A model generated the notes under the pieces. That model saw nothing but the letters and a program-made list of their open reading frames with translations, was not told the origin of the DNA and ran no database searches. DNA of 56,885 nucleotides from Candidatus Babelota bacterium (GTDB taxonomy: Bacteria > Babelota > Babeliae > Babelales > Vermiphilaceae), in contig JAFEAZ010000019.1 of assembly GCA_018266085.1 (NCBI GenBank), positions 1-56,885 on the forward strand, in the 5' to 3' direction. The position numbers were made by a program, and so were the translations under genes. Positions 25,543 through 33,176 of this stretch are shown here, one piece after another (position 1 is the first letter of the stretch; every line of letters starts with the position of its first letter).

Positions 25543-27195
25543 TTAGTACATTCCGCCCATGCCGCCCATTCCCATGCCACCACCCATACCAGCTGTTGGC
25601 GCAACAGAAGATTTCTTCTCTTCTGGCACATCGAAAATAGCCGCTTCTGTAGTGAGGAGCAATCCAGAAATAGATGCTGCATGTTGAATGGCGGAACGGG
25701 TCACCTTAGCAGGATCGATGATACCTGCAGCAACCATGTCAACATAGATGCCGTTTTTAGCATCAAAGCCCATAGGCCCTGATTCTTTTTTAACACGATC
25801 TATAACGACAGAACCTTCAGCGCCAGCATTTGTTGCGATGATACGCAATGGCTCTTCAAGCGCTTTGCGTACAATATGTGCACCAAGCTTTTCGTCACCT
25901 TCAAGCACAAGCGCATCAACCGCTTTTTGTGCGCGAATTAAGGCAACACCACCACCGGCAACAATACCTTCTTGGATTGCTGCGCGTGTAGCGCTTAACG
26001 CATCGTCAATACGATCTTTCTTTTCTTTCATTTCAGTTTCAGTAGCCGCACCAACACGAATCACCGCAACACCGCCGGCAAGCTTCGCCAAACGTTCTTG
26101 CAATTTTTCGCGATCATAATCAGAGGTGGTATTTTCGATCTGCGCTCTGATTTGCAGTACACGGCTCTTAATCATCTCGATGCTGCCATGACCTTCGATA
26201 ATGGTGCAGGTATCTTTGGTGATAACAACACGCTTTGCAGTACCAAGATCAGCAACCCCAACATTTTCAAGCTTAAGACCACGATCTTCTGAGATCATCT
26301 GACCACCGGTTAAGATAGCAATATCTTCAAGCATCGCTTTGCGGCGATCACCAAATGCAGGCGCTTTAACTGCTGCTACATTAAGTGAGCCACGCAATTT
26401 ATTGACGACCAATGTTGCAAGCGCTTCGCCCTCAACATCTTCTGCTAAAATAACGAGCGAACGTCCTGATTTCGCTACCTGCTCGAGCAATGGCAACATG
26501 CTTTTCATCGCGCTGATTTTTTTCTCAAAAACCAACATGAATGGATTATCAAGCTGTACTTCCATCTTTTCTTGATTGGTTACAAAATAAGGAGACAAGT
26601 ACCCGCGATCAAATTGCATGCCTTCAACAACATCAAGCTCGTCATGCATACCTTTTGCTTCTTCAACGGTAATCACGCCGTCACGACCTACACGCTCCAT
26701 AGCCTCGGCAATTTGGTGGCCGATATGAAGATCTGAGTTTGCAGAAATAGTAGCGATCTGCTCGATCTCTCTTTTTGAATCGATGGCTTTTGCTTCTTTT
26801 TGTACATGGTCAACAACAGCAATAACTGCTTTGTCGATACCACGCTTAAGCTCCATTGGGTTTGCACCAGCGGCAACATATTTGTTACCTTCGCGGAAAA
26901 TAGCTTGCGCCAACACGGTAGCGGTTGTTGTACCATCACCAGCAATGTCGGCAGTTTTACTTGCTACTTCGCGGACCGCTTGAGCGCCCATATTTTCGAG
27001 TTTATCTTCAAGCTCAATCTCTTTGGCAACCGTAACACCATCTTTGGTGATCATAGGCGCGCCAAATGAGCGCTCAAATAAAACATTACGCCCTTTGGGC
27101 CCGAGAGTTACTTTAACTGCATCGGCAAGCGTGTCGACACCTTTACGGATCTTTTCGCGCGCTACCGTGCCGAATATAATTCTTTTTGATGACAT
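25543..27195 (-). CDS. groEL: Chaperonin GroEL
   Basis: The 60-kDa chaperonin subunit that encloses and folds client proteins with GroES. The 550 residues have the GroEL landmarks [16 protein letters not shown], the ATP-binding [14 protein letters not shown], the AAVEEG-like segment [15 protein letters not shown] and the Gly/Met-rich tail [12 protein letters not shown]. It follows groES by 27 bp in one operon. No abnormality is visible. Confidence 0.98.
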   Translation of the reverse strand: MSSKRIIFGTVAREKIRKGVDTLADAVKVTLGPKGRNVLFERSFGAPMITKDGVTVAKEIELEDKLENMGAQAVREVASKTADIAGDGTTTATVLAQAIFREGNKYVAAGANPMELKRGIDKAVIAVVDHVQKEAKAIDSKREIEQIATISANSDLHIGHQIAEAMERVGRDGVITVEEAKGMHDELDVVEGMQFDRGYLSPYFVTNQEKMEVQLDNPFMLVFEKKISAMKSMLPLLEQVAKSGRSLVILAEDVEGEALATLVVNKLRGSLNVAAVKAPAFGDRRKAMLEDIAILTGGQMISEDRGLKLENVGVADLGTAKRVVITKDTCTIIEGHGSIEMIKSRVLQIRAQIENTTSDYDREKLQERLAKLAGGVAVIRVGAATETEMKEKKDRIDDALSATRAAIQEGIVAGGGVALIRAQKAVDALVLEGDEKLGAHIVRKALEEPLRIIATNAGAEGSVVIDRVKKESGPMGFDAKNGIYVDMVAAGIIDPAKVTRSAIQHAASISGLLLTTEAAIFDVPEEKKSSVAPTAGMGGGMGMGGMGGMY

Positions 27196-27222
27196 AAACT
27201 GATCTCCATACTTTAGATGATG

Positions 27223-27513
27223 TTAACTGTTCTCAACAACACCAAGAATTTCATCCTCACGAACAATGACATACTCATCGCCAATTTCTGTGCCAGTATA
27301 TTTACCAACATAGACTTTATCGCCAGGCTTAACGGCAGTTGCAACCATCTTGCCATCACGATCAAGACGCCCTGGTCCAACGGCTATCACAAAACCTTCT
27401 TGGGTTTTTTCTTTTGCTACATCAGGGATGAAAAGACCACCTGCTGTTTTTTGTTCGCTTTCAAGACGTTTAATCAGAACTCTATCTCCGATAGGCCGAA
27501 AATGCTCAAACAT
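27223..27513 (-). CDS. groES: Co-chaperonin GroES
   Basis: The 96-residue lid of the GroEL chamber. It shows the normal start [14 protein letters not shown], the mobile loop [19 protein letters not shown] and the strand [12 protein letters not shown]. It is the first gene of the operon, with GGAGG a few bases before the ATG and a good sigma70 promoter at 27574-27601. Confidence 0.97.
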   Translation of the reverse strand: MFEHFRPIGDRVLIKRLESEQKTAGGLFIPDVAKEKTQEGFVIAVGPGRLDRDGKMVATAVKPGDKVYVGKYTGTEIGDEYVIVREDEILGVVENS

Positions 27514-27573
27514 CAGAGCCTCCTATTTTTATAAACGGTAATACACAAACTTATACGATCAATCTCATTAAAA

Positions 27574-27601
27574 AGTATAGGCCAAAACTTAAAAGTTTCA
27601 A
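27574..27601 (-). promoter_or_regulatory. Sigma70-type promoter of groES-groEL
   Basis: On the minus strand TTGAAA (27596-27601), 16 bp and TATACT (27574-27579), about 60 bp before the groES start. No CIRCE operator (TTAGCACTC-N9-GAGTGCTAA) is present between promoter and gene. Confidence 0.65.
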
Positions 27602-27779
27602 TCTATTTTTCTTGATAACAAGAGACTCACATTTACCCAAATAATGAACCTGGAAAAGACTAAAATAAACCCTATTTTTAAAGATTTATCTCTGGAGTCG
27701 CTCTCTGGTTAATGCGCATAAAAACATAATGCTGTTTTTGTGACGCAAACATGAGTCTTGCACCGAAGATGTCGATTGC

Positions 27780-28241
27780 TTAGCAGGTCGGTTTATCTTT
27801 GCGACAACAGCCTGCATCGCTGCCCTCATCTGCCTCTTGAGGTCCCTTACAACAGCCTTCATCCGCCACGCGCTTGACCAGATCCTTGACCCGTTGAGGC
27901 GTTGGCTGATAGAGATCAAGAATGTTGCCGCCTGGATCTTTAAACGAAACCATAATGCCGTGAAGCGCTTCAGTTGGCTCGTTCATAAACATGCCCGAAT
28001 CTTTGTGCTCTTGATAAAAAGCCTGCAAATCTTCTACCGCAAAAACTACCCCTATGCGACGATCGATTGGGTCAACGCTTGTAGGACACAAACCGATTTT
28101 TACCCCGCCCAAATCAAGCTCTGCCCACTTGTCACGCAAGTGGAAAAGCAACTTCAAACCAAGTTTTTGATAAAATGCCACTCCTTTTGCAATATCTTGC
28201 TGCATCAGAATAATCATGGCAACGTTAGAAACTGTCTGCAT
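27780..28241 (-). CDS. VOC/glyoxalase-fold protein with a Cys-rich tail
   Basis: A 153-residue vicinal-oxygen-chelate protein (glyoxalase I / bleomycin-resistance / dioxygenase superfamily). The single domain (1-118) shows the strand VSNVAMIILMQQDIAKGVAFYQKLGLKL in order of motifs, a middle IGVVFAVEDLQAFYQEH and the terminal VSFKDPGGNILDLYQP, which gives a metal-ligand Glu/Asp position typical of the fold. The substrate is unknown. Residues 130-153 form an unusual tail with two Cys-Cys pairs (EGCCKG and AGCCRK) and a final Cys, which could bind metal. It stands alone between groES and rpe. Confidence 0.8.
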   Translation of the reverse strand: MQTVSNVAMIILMQQDIAKGVAFYQKLGLKLLFHLRDKWAELDLGGVKIGLCPTSVDPIDRRIGVVFAVEDLQAFYQEHKDSGMFMNEPTEALHGIMVSFKDPGGNILDLYQPTPQRVKDLVKRVADEGCCKGPQEADEGSDAGCCRKDKPTC

Positions 28242-28412
28242 TTTGACCCTTTAATTGAAAATAGGAACATGTGCATAGTATAACAACTTCCTGAAATACT
28301 CGTACTATACCTAAAATACACTCTGCGCTCCTGACGTTGCTAATAACGGACTCGTCTAATCCTGACCAGTCCCGCTGTAGCGCTGCAAGAGCGGAGAAGG
28401 AAAGGCCTGAAC

Positions 28413-29063
28413 ATGCTCTCACTCTACCCATCACTAATTGCCGCCGATCAACTTAACCTCAAAGATGCTATATCAAACCTAGAAAAGTGGTGCCAAGGGT
28501 TCCACTGCGATGTCATGGACAACCACTTTGTGCCCAACCTGACCTGGGGAGCACCGACCGTCAATGCTCTAGACCAGGCTACCGAAAAACCCTTGTGGGT
28601 TCACCTGATGGTAACAAATCCGTTAGGCATGCTTAAGCAGCTTGAGCTTAAACCTGACAGCCTCCTCTCTTTTCACTTTGAATCAACGCGCGACCCTGAA
28701 GAGGTCATTAATCGCATAAAAGAAAAAAAATGGCGCTCGTCGCTGGTCCTAAGCCCTAAAACTACCCTAGAAGCGTCGTTTTCTCTGCTTCACTTATTAG
28801 ATCAACTATTGATAATGTCTGTCGAACCTGGGGCAGGTGGTCAGGCTTTTATCTCCGATTCTTTGAAAAAAATTGAGCATCTTGCTGCCAAGCGTGCGGA
28901 GCTTAACCTACCGTTTACTATTGGCGTCGATGGTGGTATTAACCAGCAGAATATCGCCTCTGTTTGCAGCGCTGGTGGCCAAGAGCTCGTTGTTGGAACC
29001 GCAGTTTTTGGACAAAGAGACCGGATAGCTGCTCTCGAGAAACTCTATAAAACCTGCGAGTAA
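28413..29063 (+). CDS. rpe: Ribulose-phosphate 3-epimerase
   Basis: Interconverts ribulose-5-phosphate and xylulose-5-phosphate in the pentose phosphate pathway. The 216-residue TIM barrel keeps YPSLIAAD near the start, HCDVMDNHFVPNLTWG, VHLMV, SFHFEST, MSVEPGAGGQAF and the phosphate-binding GVDGGINQQN; metal-binding His/Asp residues are in place. It is preceded by AAGG spaced 7 bases from the ATG and ends in a strong terminator. With the sugar kinase and class I aldolase in this window, it suggests partial sugar-phosphate metabolism. Confidence 0.94.
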   Translation: MLSLYPSLIAADQLNLKDAISNLEKWCQGFHCDVMDNHFVPNLTWGAPTVNALDQATEKPLWVHLMVTNPLGMLKQLELKPDSLLSFHFESTRDPEEVINRIKEKKWRSSLVLSPKTTLEASFSLLHLLDQLLIMSVEPGAGGQAFISDSLKKIEHLAAKRAELNLPFTIGVDGGINQQNIASVCSAGGQELVVGTAVFGQRDRIAALEKLYKTCE

Positions 29064-29089
29064 AAACACCAAGCTTATTCTTTGGAGTC

Positions 29090-29130
29090 AAAGAAAGAGA
29101 GCGTACAACTCGCACGCTCTCTTTCTTTTC
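29090..29130. terminator. Bidirectional terminator between rpe and an exported protein
   Basis: A 15-bp perfect stem, AAAGAAAGAGAGCGT (29090-29104) and ACGCTCTCTTTCTTT (29114-29128), between two convergent genes, with T-rich flanks. Confidence 0.8.
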
Positions 29131-29153
29131 TATCACTTTATTGTTGTTGGCGA

Positions 29154-29687
29154 TTATACTAAGAGAAGATGAACCTTAGGCTGAGCATCTAACCAAATCC
29201 GTGTACCTCTGCAAGTTGGACTTCCGCAATAACATTTTTTGAATAAAAGCTTGTAAAGACCATAAACTGCTGCTGCTGCACCAACTTTTGCAAGTACATT
29301 TTTAGCATTGTCTGCGGTTGCATAACCATTCAGCGATGCACCTTCAACATGCTTTGGCATTTCCGCTAAATAAGCGCATGTTTGTGCTACCCACTCAGGA
29401 CATTCCGGAGTGTTGGCACGCACATAATTAAACAGTGACGTCGATGCTGTTTTTGCATACTCAGCTGCTTGAGCACATGCTTTTACCGCTTGCTCACAAC
29501 AGCTTTGAGCTCTTGCCATAGAAAAGCCACTGGCTTGCACTACTTGTGCCCAACAGCTTTGAGTTCTTGCCATAGGCGCTTCGTGTGAGAAGCCACCAAA
29601 CAATACGTCATCGCCTGACGCACAAAGCGCTGAACCAGCCGACAGTAAAAGCGTTACTGCTAACGTTTTTTTCAATAATGAGTTCAT
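29154..29687 (-). CDS. Exported Cys-rich protein with internal duplication, unrecognised
   Basis: I do not recognise this 177-residue protein. A signal peptide (MNSLLKKTLAVTLLLSAGSALCA) is followed by two copies of a 15-residue unit, MARTQSCWAQVVQAS (39-53) and MARAQSCCEQAVKAC (57-71), encoded by 54-bp-spaced DNA repeats near 29500-29580. Cysteines are frequent and the C-terminus has KCYCGSPTCRG, possibly a disulphide or metal knot. A hydrophobic stretch (AKVGAAAAVYGLYKLLF) lies near 131-147. It is near two other small exported proteins (29789, 30573). Confidence 0.6.
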   Translation of the reverse strand: MNSLLKKTLAVTLLLSAGSALCASGDDVLFGGFSHEAPMARTQSCWAQVVQASGFSMARAQSCCEQAVKACAQAAEYAKTASTSLFNYVRANTPECPEWVAQTCAYLAEMPKHVEGASLNGYATADNAKNVLAKVGAAAAVYGLYKLLFKKCYCGSPTCRGTRIWLDAQPKVHLLLV

Positions 29688-29788
29688 ACTTGAAGCTCCA
29701 TATATAGATTAAGAATAACGGATTCTCACGATAAACTTTATTACAACAAAAGAGGCCGCATTATACTCATGCACCCTTTTTTAGTTTT

Positions 29789-30343
29789 TTAAACGATGAG
29801 AGAAGCCACCACCGCGCCTCGAGCCGCCCATTTTGCCGTAGGCGCCATAAGCCAAGCTTCTCGTTTTTTAGGACTTTGCTCATTGTTATAATCACTGAAG
29901 GCCCATGCAATAATACCTCTGGTATAACAAAGACCATATTTTTTCTCACGGGCTTTTTGAGCCCAGTAACCAATCTCATAAAGAGCAAATACTGCTAATG
30001 CTTTTGCACCAATAGACTTTGCTATATCTAAGTTGGTATTACATGCATTTTCACCCATGTGTATATTGGCCAAGTCTTTAACAAAGTTACCCTTAATATA
30101 CGTACCAAATTTGTGTAACTCTGGTTGCACTATTTTCCAAACACCCTCTACAAACGTTCTCCCTAGTTCAACACCAGACAAAATAAAACCCTTTGTCTTG
30201 TTATGAAAGCCAGGGAAAAGGTGTGATAGTGCAGCGGCTGTCTTAGCTTGTTCTGCAGCTATCTGCTCAGGCGTTGCAGCAAAGATTGCTGTCCCTGAGA
30301 AGAACAACACTATCGCCAACATGTTTTTAGCTATAAAGTTCAT
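29789..30343 (-). CDS. Exported protein, unrecognised
   Basis: I do not recognise this 184-residue protein. It begins with a clear signal peptide (MNFIAKNMLAIVLFFSGTAIFA), preceded by GGAGG. The mature part is mixed helical, with a hydrophobic segment SIGAKALAVFALYEIGYWA around 110-128 that could be membrane-associated, and a final hydrophobic GAVVASLIV. It is Lys-rich and has 2 Cys in the mature part. It has the same general plan (signal peptide, then one internal hydrophobic helix) as 29154, 22664 and 30573. Confidence 0.6.
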   Translation of the reverse strand: MNFIAKNMLAIVLFFSGTAIFAATPEQIAAEQAKTAAALSHLFPGFHNKTKGFILSGVELGRTFVEGVWKIVQPELHKFGTYIKGNFVKDLANIHMGENACNTNLDIAKSIGAKALAVFALYEIGYWAQKAREKKYGLCYTRGIIAWAFSDYNNEQSPKKREAWLMAPTAKWAARGAVVASLIV

Positions 30344-30572
30344 AAGAACCTCCTTATTTAGCCTTAGTTACTATTCGATTTTATACTATCAAGCCTATAT
30401 TTATATTTCAGCCTGCCAATTGGCCTGCATTTAATTTGCCTATTTATTCTTAATATTGTACTATTATGACAGATTTGAGCAAATGCCCTCCGTTTATTCC
30501 AGGCAAAACAGGGACCAAACCTGAGGAAAGAGGTCAAAAAAAGGTAAAAAACCTAGAAGATTGGAGTTTCGT

Positions 30573-30878
30573 ATGATAAATCATATATCTAACCTAAAAA
30601 CGCTTTTCATGGCCTGCGCGGTCAGCTTAGCCTGTTTACAACCTGCGCTTGCCTATCGACAGATACCAGTTGATCTTACGCCTACCTTAGCGCCAACAGC
30701 CTTTTTTGCGATTGAACCAGAGAGCTTGGCCGAAATTATGCTGATTTTTGGGACAGTGACAGCTTTCAAGATTGCTGAGTATTTTTACCTGAAAATATGT
30801 ATGGCCCAAGAGAGAGCAGAGAGAGTTAAAAAGGCTGCCAGGTATGTCTCGAGGCTTGAGTATACCTGCACAGGATAA
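30573..30878 (+). CDS. Small exported or membrane protein, unrecognised
   Basis: I do not recognise this 101-residue protein. The ATG at 30573 follows TTGGAG at a good distance and opens a signal peptide (MINHISNLKTLFMACAVSLAC...ALA). A second hydrophobic segment (LAEIMLIFGTVTAFKIAEYFYLKI) is followed by a basic C-terminus. It ends before a bidirectional terminator shared with trxA. Confidence 0.5.
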   Translation: MINHISNLKTLFMACAVSLACLQPALAYRQIPVDLTPTLAPTAFFAIEPESLAEIMLIFGTVTAFKIAEYFYLKICMAQERAERVKKAARYVSRLEYTCTG

Positions 30879-30902
30879 CAAAGCGGCCTTGTCTTAAGAA
30901 AT

Positions 30903-30938
30903 AAAAAAGGCTCTTGGAATAACCCGAGAGCCTTTTTT
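30903..30938. terminator. Bidirectional terminator between 30878 (+) and trxA (-)
   Basis: AAAAAAGGCTCT and AGAGCCTTTTTT with a 12-base centre, between two convergent genes. Confidence 0.8.
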
Positions 30939-30959
30939 ATGTTTGGAAAAACTATTTGC

Positions 30960-31280
30960 TTATCCAAGAAGCGTTTCGATTTTCTTCTTCAAAGCATCTT
31001 TGCTCATATAGCCAGTCTCTTTACCCTTTACCTGACCATCTTTGATGAACAAAAAGGTAGGAACTGACGTAACGCCGTACTTAATAGAAAGCTCGCGCGC
31101 TTCATCAACGTTAATCTTTGCAAACTTATGTGTTTGCCCCATCTCTTTTTCAAGCTCTTCAAAAACAGGCGCCATTTGAGTGCATGGTCCACACCATACC
31201 GCATAGATGTCTACAACGACTGGTTTGGATGATTGAGTAATTTCACGTTCGAAATTGTCTTGTGTAATTGCAATAGCCAT
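30960..31280 (-). CDS. trxA: Thioredoxin
   Basis: A 106-residue cytoplasmic thioredoxin that reduces protein disulphides. The active site WCGPC gives Cys30 and Cys33 (counted from the ATG at 31280), followed by the usual INVDEARELSIKYGVTSVPTFLFIKDG with the cis-Pro. The start at 31280 is chosen because AAAGG lies just upstream and the sequence then begins as other thioredoxins do; the ATG at 31307 would add nine residues. No signal peptide is present. It is a single-gene unit. Confidence 0.95.
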   Translation of the reverse strand: MAIAITQDNFEREITQSSKPVVVDIYAVWCGPCTQMAPVFEELEKEMGQTHKFAKINVDEARELSIKYGVTSVPTFLFIKDGQVKGKETGYMSKDALKKKIETLLG

Positions 31281-31307
31281 AGAAAACCTTTGTATTGTGA
31301 TGAGCAT

Positions 31308-31592
31308 GAAAAAACTTCAGACCGCACGCTTGAGCGTACTACAGAGGACAAAAAAATCCACAAAACTACAAGGTATAAGTTCACAGGATGGATCCCCTAC
31401 CTTCCAGCCTTCACTGATACACACCTTCACTCTTGGCAAGTACGGCGGACAAGTCGCAGAGATGACCCAAGACTGTATGATTTTTTATGCCTTTTCTTGT
31501 GGCACAACTCGTTGGATCTCTTCTGATACTGAGTCTGCACTGGTTCGCCTGTAGCGCAGGTCTTGGTGCAAGTACTCGGCTTTAGAAAAACT
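31308..31592. other. Intergenic region with a dispersed repeat
   Basis: Between trxA and the protein at 31593 there is no credible gene. It holds a dispersed repeat (31386-31473); the open frames seen on the plus strand run through that repeat and have no ribosome binding site. Confidence 0.5.
31386..31473. repeat. Dispersed repeat, second long copy
   Basis: Begins GGATGGATCCCC and ends GATGACCCAAGAC; the right half aligns with 25474-25523 (blocks CTCTT, GGACA, CAGAGATGACCC). The middle differs, as in a degenerating mobile repeat. Confidence 0.55.
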
Positions 31593-32231
31593 CTATTTTG
31601 CTTTTACTGGCACTTGCTCTTTCTCATCACGCAGTTCTTTGAGTGCCTGACTCTTGGTTTCAGCCTGCTCTTTTGTAGGTTTAATGCGACAAGCTCTCGG
31701 CTCATCCCACGGTTTGCTGTCAGTGATCTCTAAGCGCTCAATTTGCGATAGCGGAGTGCGCATAGGGATCGACTTGCAAGCGCCCTCAAAGCGCTCACAC
31801 AAGACTGGGCGTGTTGTTTCGACAATATATTCCTCTTTCTCGCCCTTATCACATGGCGTAAAGGCAATAGCGATATACTCTACCTTTGAAGAACGCTCAT
31901 TACGCTTGTAACTCCAGATTCTTCGTGGAGTAGGAACTTCGATAACAACACCCTTTTCAAGATTTACCTTAAATTCAACGCCAGCATGCGGATCTTCAGA
32001 TAAAGATCCTGCTGGAGTATCTGGCAATTGAAAGAGCCTTATATCATTGAGCATGTTGGCAATAGAAATATTCTCAACCTTATATTCTTTGTGACCCATT
32101 TGTGTCACCAGCGTTCCTGAAAGATTAATCGACTGCTTGCGGCTATCGCGACCGCCAGACTGTTCACCAGTAAAGCCTGCAAGAATATTCACCAGTATGA
32201 ACATCCACGATATCTTGGTTACATTATTCAT
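31593..32231 (-). CDS. Exported protein, unrecognised
   Basis: I do not recognise this 212-residue protein. The N-terminus is a short signal-like segment (MNNVTKISWMFILVNILAGFTG). The rest is hydrophilic with beta-like strands (KEYKVENISIANM, VEFKVNLEKGVVIEVPTP, VEYIAIAFTPC), four Cys (CDKG, LCER, ACKS, ACRI) and a Lys/Glu-rich C-terminus. The Cys pairs could form disulphides outside the cytoplasm. It has no partner gene; the nearest gene is BI-1, divergent. Confidence 0.55.
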   Translation of the reverse strand: MNNVTKISWMFILVNILAGFTGEQSGGRDSRKQSINLSGTLVTQMGHKEYKVENISIANMLNDIRLFQLPDTPAGSLSEDPHAGVEFKVNLEKGVVIEVPTPRRIWSYKRNERSSKVEYIAIAFTPCDKGEKEEYIVETTRPVLCERFEGACKSIPMRTPLSQIERLEITDSKPWDEPRACRIKPTKEQAETKSQALKELRDEKEQVPVKAK

Positions 32232-32447
32232 AGTTAAGCCCCTTTTCTTGAAATAGAAGACGTCTCTTTAGGTGTACTACAAGTTGCTTGCATGCCGCAA
32301 GAACTGACGATCATACAGCCTAAAAGTGGACATCATTGCTGTCTGGCTATACAGTAAAAGCGTGTAACATCCTTAAATAGTCGCCATGCGCTGCAAGAAT
32401 AAGTAAAATCGACATATTCTACTATTTTATCTTACAAGGAGTATCTT

Positions 32448-33140
32448 ATGCAGTTTGTTGACTCTCAAACAAATGACAAAGTCGTCAATTTTATGTACGG
32501 CGTGTATGGATGGATGTCGGTAGGACTTGCGACAACGGCCGGCGTTGCGTATGCGATCTCAACATCACCGACGCTCATGAAAGCGATCTTCACTAACTCT
32601 TGGATTACGATTGGATTATTCCTCTTTCAAATAGGTTTGGTTGTGGCACTGTCAGGCTTTATTACAAAAATGAACCCAGCGACAGCTAGCCTCCTTTTTT
32701 TAGCGTATGCAGCGGCAATGGGAGTTACCTTGTCGTCTATTTTTCTTGTGTATAGCTTGCCGTCAATTTATGCTACCTTTTTTGTTACGGCCGGCATGTT
32801 TGGCTCAATGGCTCTGTATGGCTATGTGACCAAAGCTGATCTGACCCAAATGGGATATATTGCAGGCATGGCGGTGTGGGGCCTCATACTAGCTTTGTTG
32901 GTGAATATGTTCTGGAAGAACTCTGGCTTTGAGCTCGTGATATCTGCAGTCGGGGTTATTATATTCACCCTGCTGACCGCATACGACACACAAAAAATAA
33001 AACAGATCGCGCAACAGATGATCTATTCAAGGCAGGATGTCGGAGGCATTGCAATTATAGGCGCACTTACGCTATACCTTGATTTTATTAACATGTTCCT
33101 TTTCTTGCTCAGAATTTTAGGGCAACGAGAAAAGGAATAA
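32448..33140 (+). CDS. Bax inhibitor-1/YccA/YetJ family membrane protein
   Basis: A 230-residue, seven-helix membrane protein of the TMBIM/BI-1 family. Bacterial YetJ is a pH-sensitive Ca2+ leak channel gated by a pair of buried aspartates; the equivalent Asp180 (in TAYDTQKI) and Asp212 (in LYLDFINMF) are both present. A strong ACAAGGAG precedes the ATG. It opens a co-directional block with a Cache protein, a P2-type ATPase and carbonic anhydrase, which points to calcium or pH balance. YccA-type members also modulate FtsH; that cannot be excluded. Confidence 0.9.
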   Translation: MQFVDSQTNDKVVNFMYGVYGWMSVGLATTAGVAYAISTSPTLMKAIFTNSWITIGLFLFQIGLVVALSGFITKMNPATASLLFLAYAAAMGVTLSSIFLVYSLPSIYATFFVTAGMFGSMALYGYVTKADLTQMGYIAGMAVWGLILALLVNMFWKNSGFELVISAVGVIIFTLLTAYDTQKIKQIAQQMIYSRQDVGGIAIIGALTLYLDFINMFLFLLRILGQREKE

Positions 33141-33176
33141 AAAACCGATACTACTATCTAAAAAAAGGAGAGTAAG

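Noticed and set aside
25748-26119. Plus-strand frame inside groEL
   Set aside because: A shadow of the groEL coding sequence with no independent start signal.
27514-27540. CIRCE-like operator before groES
   Set aside because: The inverted repeat TTAGCACTC-N9-GAGTGCTAA is not present on either strand.
28242-28412. Possible tRNA or small RNA gene before rpe
   Set aside because: No TTCRA loop, CCA end or cloverleaf pairing could be found; no tRNA was recognised anywhere in the window.
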